A DNA stretch of 64,000 bases from assembly GCA_019414205.1 (NCBI GenBank), contig DXML01000003.1:78144-142143 (forward strand), written 5' to 3'. Every line of letters starts with the position of its first letter. Within the stretch, counting starts at the first letter, position 1. The notes below the pieces were generated by a model. That model was not told the DNA's origin and made no database searches. It saw only the letters and a program-made list of their open reading frames with translations. A program made the position numbers and the translations under genes. Positions 61,359 through 64,000 of the stretch are shown in pieces. The DNA is from Collinsella sp. GTDB taxonomy: Bacteria; Actinomycetota; Coriobacteriia; Coriobacteriales; Coriobacteriaceae.

Positions 61359-63800
61359 CTACCCCAGCGAGCGGTTGAGGGAGCCGAGCTCGTCGTTGCC
61401 CATGGTGCGCCACATTTGGAAGATACAACCGCGCGCCAGGAAAAAGAAACCGTTGTCGACCAGTTGCACAGCGGCATCTGCCAGCTGATTCGTCACGGCG
61501 GACACTGGCGGCAGCTCTAGTCCAGCCTTGTGGATGGTCTCGACCGCTTCCTCGAACGTCGGAGGCTCGCTGACGCCCATCTCGTTCATAAGGCCCTGCA
61601 TTTCTTCCAGCGCGCTGCTGCCCGACTCCTCGCCGCGCGGCACCAGACGGTAACAAGCCAGCGCCAGGTCGAGCTGATCGCAATTCCAATAGGCAAACGC
61701 CAAGCGATAGAACAGGTAGCCGATTGCAGAACGATCGCTGGCAATACGTAGGCCGTGGCGCGCCACCTCGATAATCTCGTCAAAGCGCTCCAGACGCGCA
61801 AGCACGTTGATGAGCGCAAAGTGCGACTGCATGGACGAGCGCGCCAGATCGTAAAGATGGCGCACCTCGGGCAGTGCTCGTTCAAAGTCCTCTTGCTCGG
61901 CGTAAAAGCTGCAGATCTCGTGCTGGGCAAAGTACAGTGCATCGGGCGCACGAAGGATTCGCACAGAGCGGTCTTCTTCCAACACCGGTAGCACCATGCG
62001 CACCAGCTGGTTATCGCAAAACTGCGTTTGAACCGGACCTGTCGCCAAAAGCTCGGCGACGGCGCACTTAGCCTCCAACTCCTCAACAAGACGAGAAAAG
62101 CCTTCAAAAGCACCTGTACGGTCGACTTTTGCCTGCTCGCGCAATTCAACAACACGGGCCACGTATGGGTCGTCGTCCTCTTCCATGACCTCCAGCTCGT
62201 CAGCCGTATCGGCAAGCAGCAGATCGCGCAGCGCCGGCGGCAGCATGCGATGGTCATCACGCGGACGAGCATGAACCTCCGCAGGCTCAATCGTCTCCGG
62301 AGCGGTTGACTCATACGCCTCAAGCACACGCTTGCACGGCATATCGTCCATGTCCATGCTCTCAAGATCCTTGGCGACAGGCACGCAATCGGCCAGATAG
62401 GCCGCGCGCCCAAAGAAATACGTTGCAACAACGCGCTCGCCCTGCTCACTGTCGGGAGCAGCAATCTGCACATAGCAGCGCGTGATGCAGGTGCCCGCGG
62501 CAAAACACGCTGCCGCAAGCGTGAGCGCCACGCGCGCATCGTGCTCCGCGGCCCAGATCGCGCGCGTGTCCTCGCCCAACTCGCGCCAGGCGTCATCTTG
62601 AGCGTCGTATTCACGTTGTGGCATAGCATCAACGACAGACTGCCCAAACCGAACGAGCATGATCCCCTCGGCAACGTTTGCCCGATAGGTATAGTCGAGC
62701 CGCGTGACCACGTTAAGTGCCTCGACAATACGCGCGAAGCGGGTACGCACATCCCACTCACCGCCCGGTTGGCAAGCCACCGTACCCGGTTCGCCCCACG
62801 GGTTATCGCTCGAGGCCGTATCGAGCAGTCGGGGAACATCGTTGGTCGTCTTAGCGATATGCCACGCATCAAAGAGCGCGCAGCCCTCAAGGCTCGGCGA
62901 CGAGGCCGCGGGGACCAATCCAGCCCCGATGCGCTCAAGGATGCCGGAGAGGCGGTTGAGACGGCACTCGATGGCGAGCAGCGTGTCAATCTCGTCCTGC
63001 TCCAGCAGACTACGATCAAAATTGAGATAGAAAAGCTTTGAGCGATCGATGCGAGCCAGGCTCATCTCGGACTTAGCGGCGATGGTGCGCAAGCGGGGCA
63101 AGTCAATTTCACTCATAAGGGCGGCGGCATAGCGCTCGATACCGCTCGGATTCTCGGCATGGTCAACGCGGTAAAGCAGCGTCTCGATAGCATCAGGGAG
63201 CGGTGCCGTGTTAAAGCCCAAAAACACCTCGACCGGCTCGGGCAACTTTACGAGCTTGATCTTGTCGATAACATTTTGCATACCCTCGTCGAGTCCGCCG
63301 GCGTCCGCCGTGCTCGCAATGGCATTTTCGGAGTCAGCGAATATCACGTAGCGCAGGAACATCGATGCCATGAACTCGCCGTAAGGAAGGGCGCGGGTCG
63401 AATTCCATGTCTCGTGGTCGGACTGCTCGCGCATGGTGCCTTCGGGAGAGCCGGCAGTTCGCGCACGCGGGCGCATTGCGCCGTTGGCTCCCCTCACCAT
63501 AATCTCGCCAATACTGGAGTCGGACTCGTCAAGGACCAGCTCCATGTCGGGATCCTTGGGCAACGACGCCTCCCGAACAGGGCGGTCAACCTTATAGACC
63601 TTGCCCGACACACTCACGTAGCCCAAGAGCGACACGTGGCTTTTGCCGACGAATTCAACGACGTAGCAGGACTCTTTAGGATCCTCGCCAAAAACTTTCC
63701 AGACAACGCCGTACGAGCGCCCTGCGGGCTGTTCCGGCATCGACGGAAAACGCTTTTTGGGGTCGAGAAACCTGAGCTTGTATGTCGGACGCTCTGCCAC
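61359..63800 (-). CDS. Large TPR-like protein of unknown function (GTG start)
   Basis: 813 residues, no family recognised. No signal peptide or membrane helix is visible. The N-terminus (1-75) has a small beta-rich region (YVVEFVGKSHVSLLGYVSVS). The middle is helical with scattered Cys, and residues about 620-780 look like tetratricopeptide repeats (ALYFAQHEICSFYAEQEDFE, ALPEVRHLYDLARSS, ALINVLARLERFDEIIEVAR, GYLFYRLAFAYWNCDQLDLALACYRLVP). GTG start with AGGGTG upstream. It is transcribed towards the tRNA-Ser and has no operon partner. Probably a cytoplasmic scaffold or sensor; nothing more can be claimed. Confidence 0.8.
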   Translation of the reverse strand: MAERPTYKLRFLDPKKRFPSMPEQPAGRSYGVVWKVFGEDPKESCYVVEFVGKSHVSLLGYVSVSGKVYKVDRPVREASLPKDPDMELVLDESDSSIGEIMVRGANGAMRPRARTAGSPEGTMREQSDHETWNSTRALPYGEFMASMFLRYVIFADSENAIASTADAGGLDEGMQNVIDKIKLVKLPEPVEVFLGFNTAPLPDAIETLLYRVDHAENPSGIERYAAALMSEIDLPRLRTIAAKSEMSLARIDRSKLFYLNFDRSLLEQDEIDTLLAIECRLNRLSGILERIGAGLVPAASSPSLEGCALFDAWHIAKTTNDVPRLLDTASSDNPWGEPGTVACQPGGEWDVRTRFARIVEALNVVTRLDYTYRANVAEGIMLVRFGQSVVDAMPQREYDAQDDAWRELGEDTRAIWAAEHDARVALTLAAACFAAGTCITRCYVQIAAPDSEQGERVVATYFFGRAAYLADCVPVAKDLESMDMDDMPCKRVLEAYESTAPETIEPAEVHARPRDDHRMLPPALRDLLLADTADELEVMEEDDDPYVARVVELREQAKVDRTGAFEGFSRLVEELEAKCAVAELLATGPVQTQFCDNQLVRMVLPVLEEDRSVRILRAPDALYFAQHEICSFYAEQEDFERALPEVRHLYDLARSSMQSHFALINVLARLERFDEIIEVARHGLRIASDRSAIGYLFYRLAFAYWNCDQLDLALACYRLVPRGEESGSSALEEMQGLMNEMGVSEPPTFEEAVETIHKAGLELPPVSAVTNQLADAAVQLVDNGFFFLARGCIFQMWRTMGNDELGSLNRSLG

Positions 63801-63917
63801 GAAATATCACCCTGATCGGTCGTCTAGAGAAGGAGTGGCCGCGAATGGACCGCGACACCTACTCGAAATCTTACACGAGTCGATAAGAAATAGTCCGCTT
63901 GACGCTCGCGCCTCGAC

Positions 63918-63942
63918 CGAGGTTCGAATCCATGGGGTGCCG
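63918..63942 (+). other. Second tRNA-like T-arm fragment
   Basis: GAGGTTCGAATCC resembles the T-loop core of a tRNA, followed by GGTGCCGGCG, but no complete tRNA can be folded around it. Low confidence; may be chance. Confidence 0.25.
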
Positions 63943-63950
63943 GCGTAAAA

Positions 63951-63977
63951 GAAAAGCCCCCGTCGCCGGAGGCTTTA
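63951..63977 (-). terminator. Terminator downstream of a tRNA
   Basis: On the minus strand AAAGCCTCCGGCGACGGGGG closes on CTTTTC; it lies 9 nt after the partial tRNA at the window end. Confidence 0.6.
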
Positions 63978-63985
63978 AGTTCAAA

Positions 63986-64000
63986 TGGTGCGGCGTATAG
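63986..64000 (-). tRNA. 3' end of a tRNA cut by the window boundary
   Basis: The minus strand reads CTATA-CGCCGCA-CCA, consistent with the end of a T-stem, the 3' acceptor strand and an encoded CCA, directly before a terminator. The anticodon lies outside the window, so the amino acid is unknown. Confidence 0.4.

Overview
The window looks like a chromosomal segment of a high-GC, low-transposon Gram-positive gut actinobacterium of the class Coriobacteriia, most probably Collinsella. This is an inference from gene content (OmpR-type GlnR-like regulator, Kdp, tandem FeoA with FeoB, a Ni-dependent lactate racemase locus, orphan VanRS-like pair), GC-rich coding sequence and dense intergenic palindromes. 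It has not been checked against a database. About 45 intact protein genes, one complete tRNA-Ser, one tRNA cut by the window end and two gene remnants are visible. No insertion sequence, prophage or CRISPR array was seen.

Layout. 1-4.7 kb (minus strand): a membrane protein with CxxC zinc ribbons, a DEDDh exonuclease with a BRCT domain, and ligA, whose C-terminal third has lower GC than the rest. 4.9-10.7 kb: an HtrA protease, a GlnR-like regulator next to a glutamine-synthetase-family gene with altered metal ligands, a LacI regulator and a GntR/FCD regulator. 10.7-15.1 kb: a repeat-rich spacer, a Schlafen/AlbA_2-type protein, a broken GntR remnant and an old-yellow-enzyme oxidoreductase. 15.3-23.6 kb: the complete potassium system, kdpFABC (minus) divergent from kdpDE (plus). 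23.8-27.3 kb: iron(II) uptake, feoA-feoA-feoB and a Cys-rich FeoB companion. 27.5-30.8 kb: an HPr protein with Asp at the regulatory Ser46 position, aspS and serB.

30.8-35.5 kb: a nickel-pincer lactate racemase locus (larB, larC1, a TetR regulator, convergent with larA and a LarD-like channel). 36-43.7 kb: ppc, hisS, an MFS remnant, an M20 amidohydrolase and an EamA transporter. 43.8-48.8 kb: two abutting YhgE/Pip membrane proteins. 49.3-54.2 kb: htpG, a GNAT acetyltransferase and the CpsB/CpsD/CpsC tyrosine-phosphoregulatory trio. 54.3-61 kb: PhoR-PhoP-like two-component genes, pstB, a VanS/VanR-like pair and a divergent D,D-carboxypeptidase. 61.2-64 kb: tRNA-Ser, a large TPR-like protein of unknown function, and the end of another tRNA.

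The most notable points are: a GlnA homologue lacking several canonical metal ligands and placed under a probable GlnR box; the HPr Asp46 substitution; LarC truncated at the LarC1 boundary; and several families of intergenic palindromes whose arms differ between copies yet stay complementary, which suggests selected hairpin structure. All family assignments come from reading motifs by eye; no searches were run.
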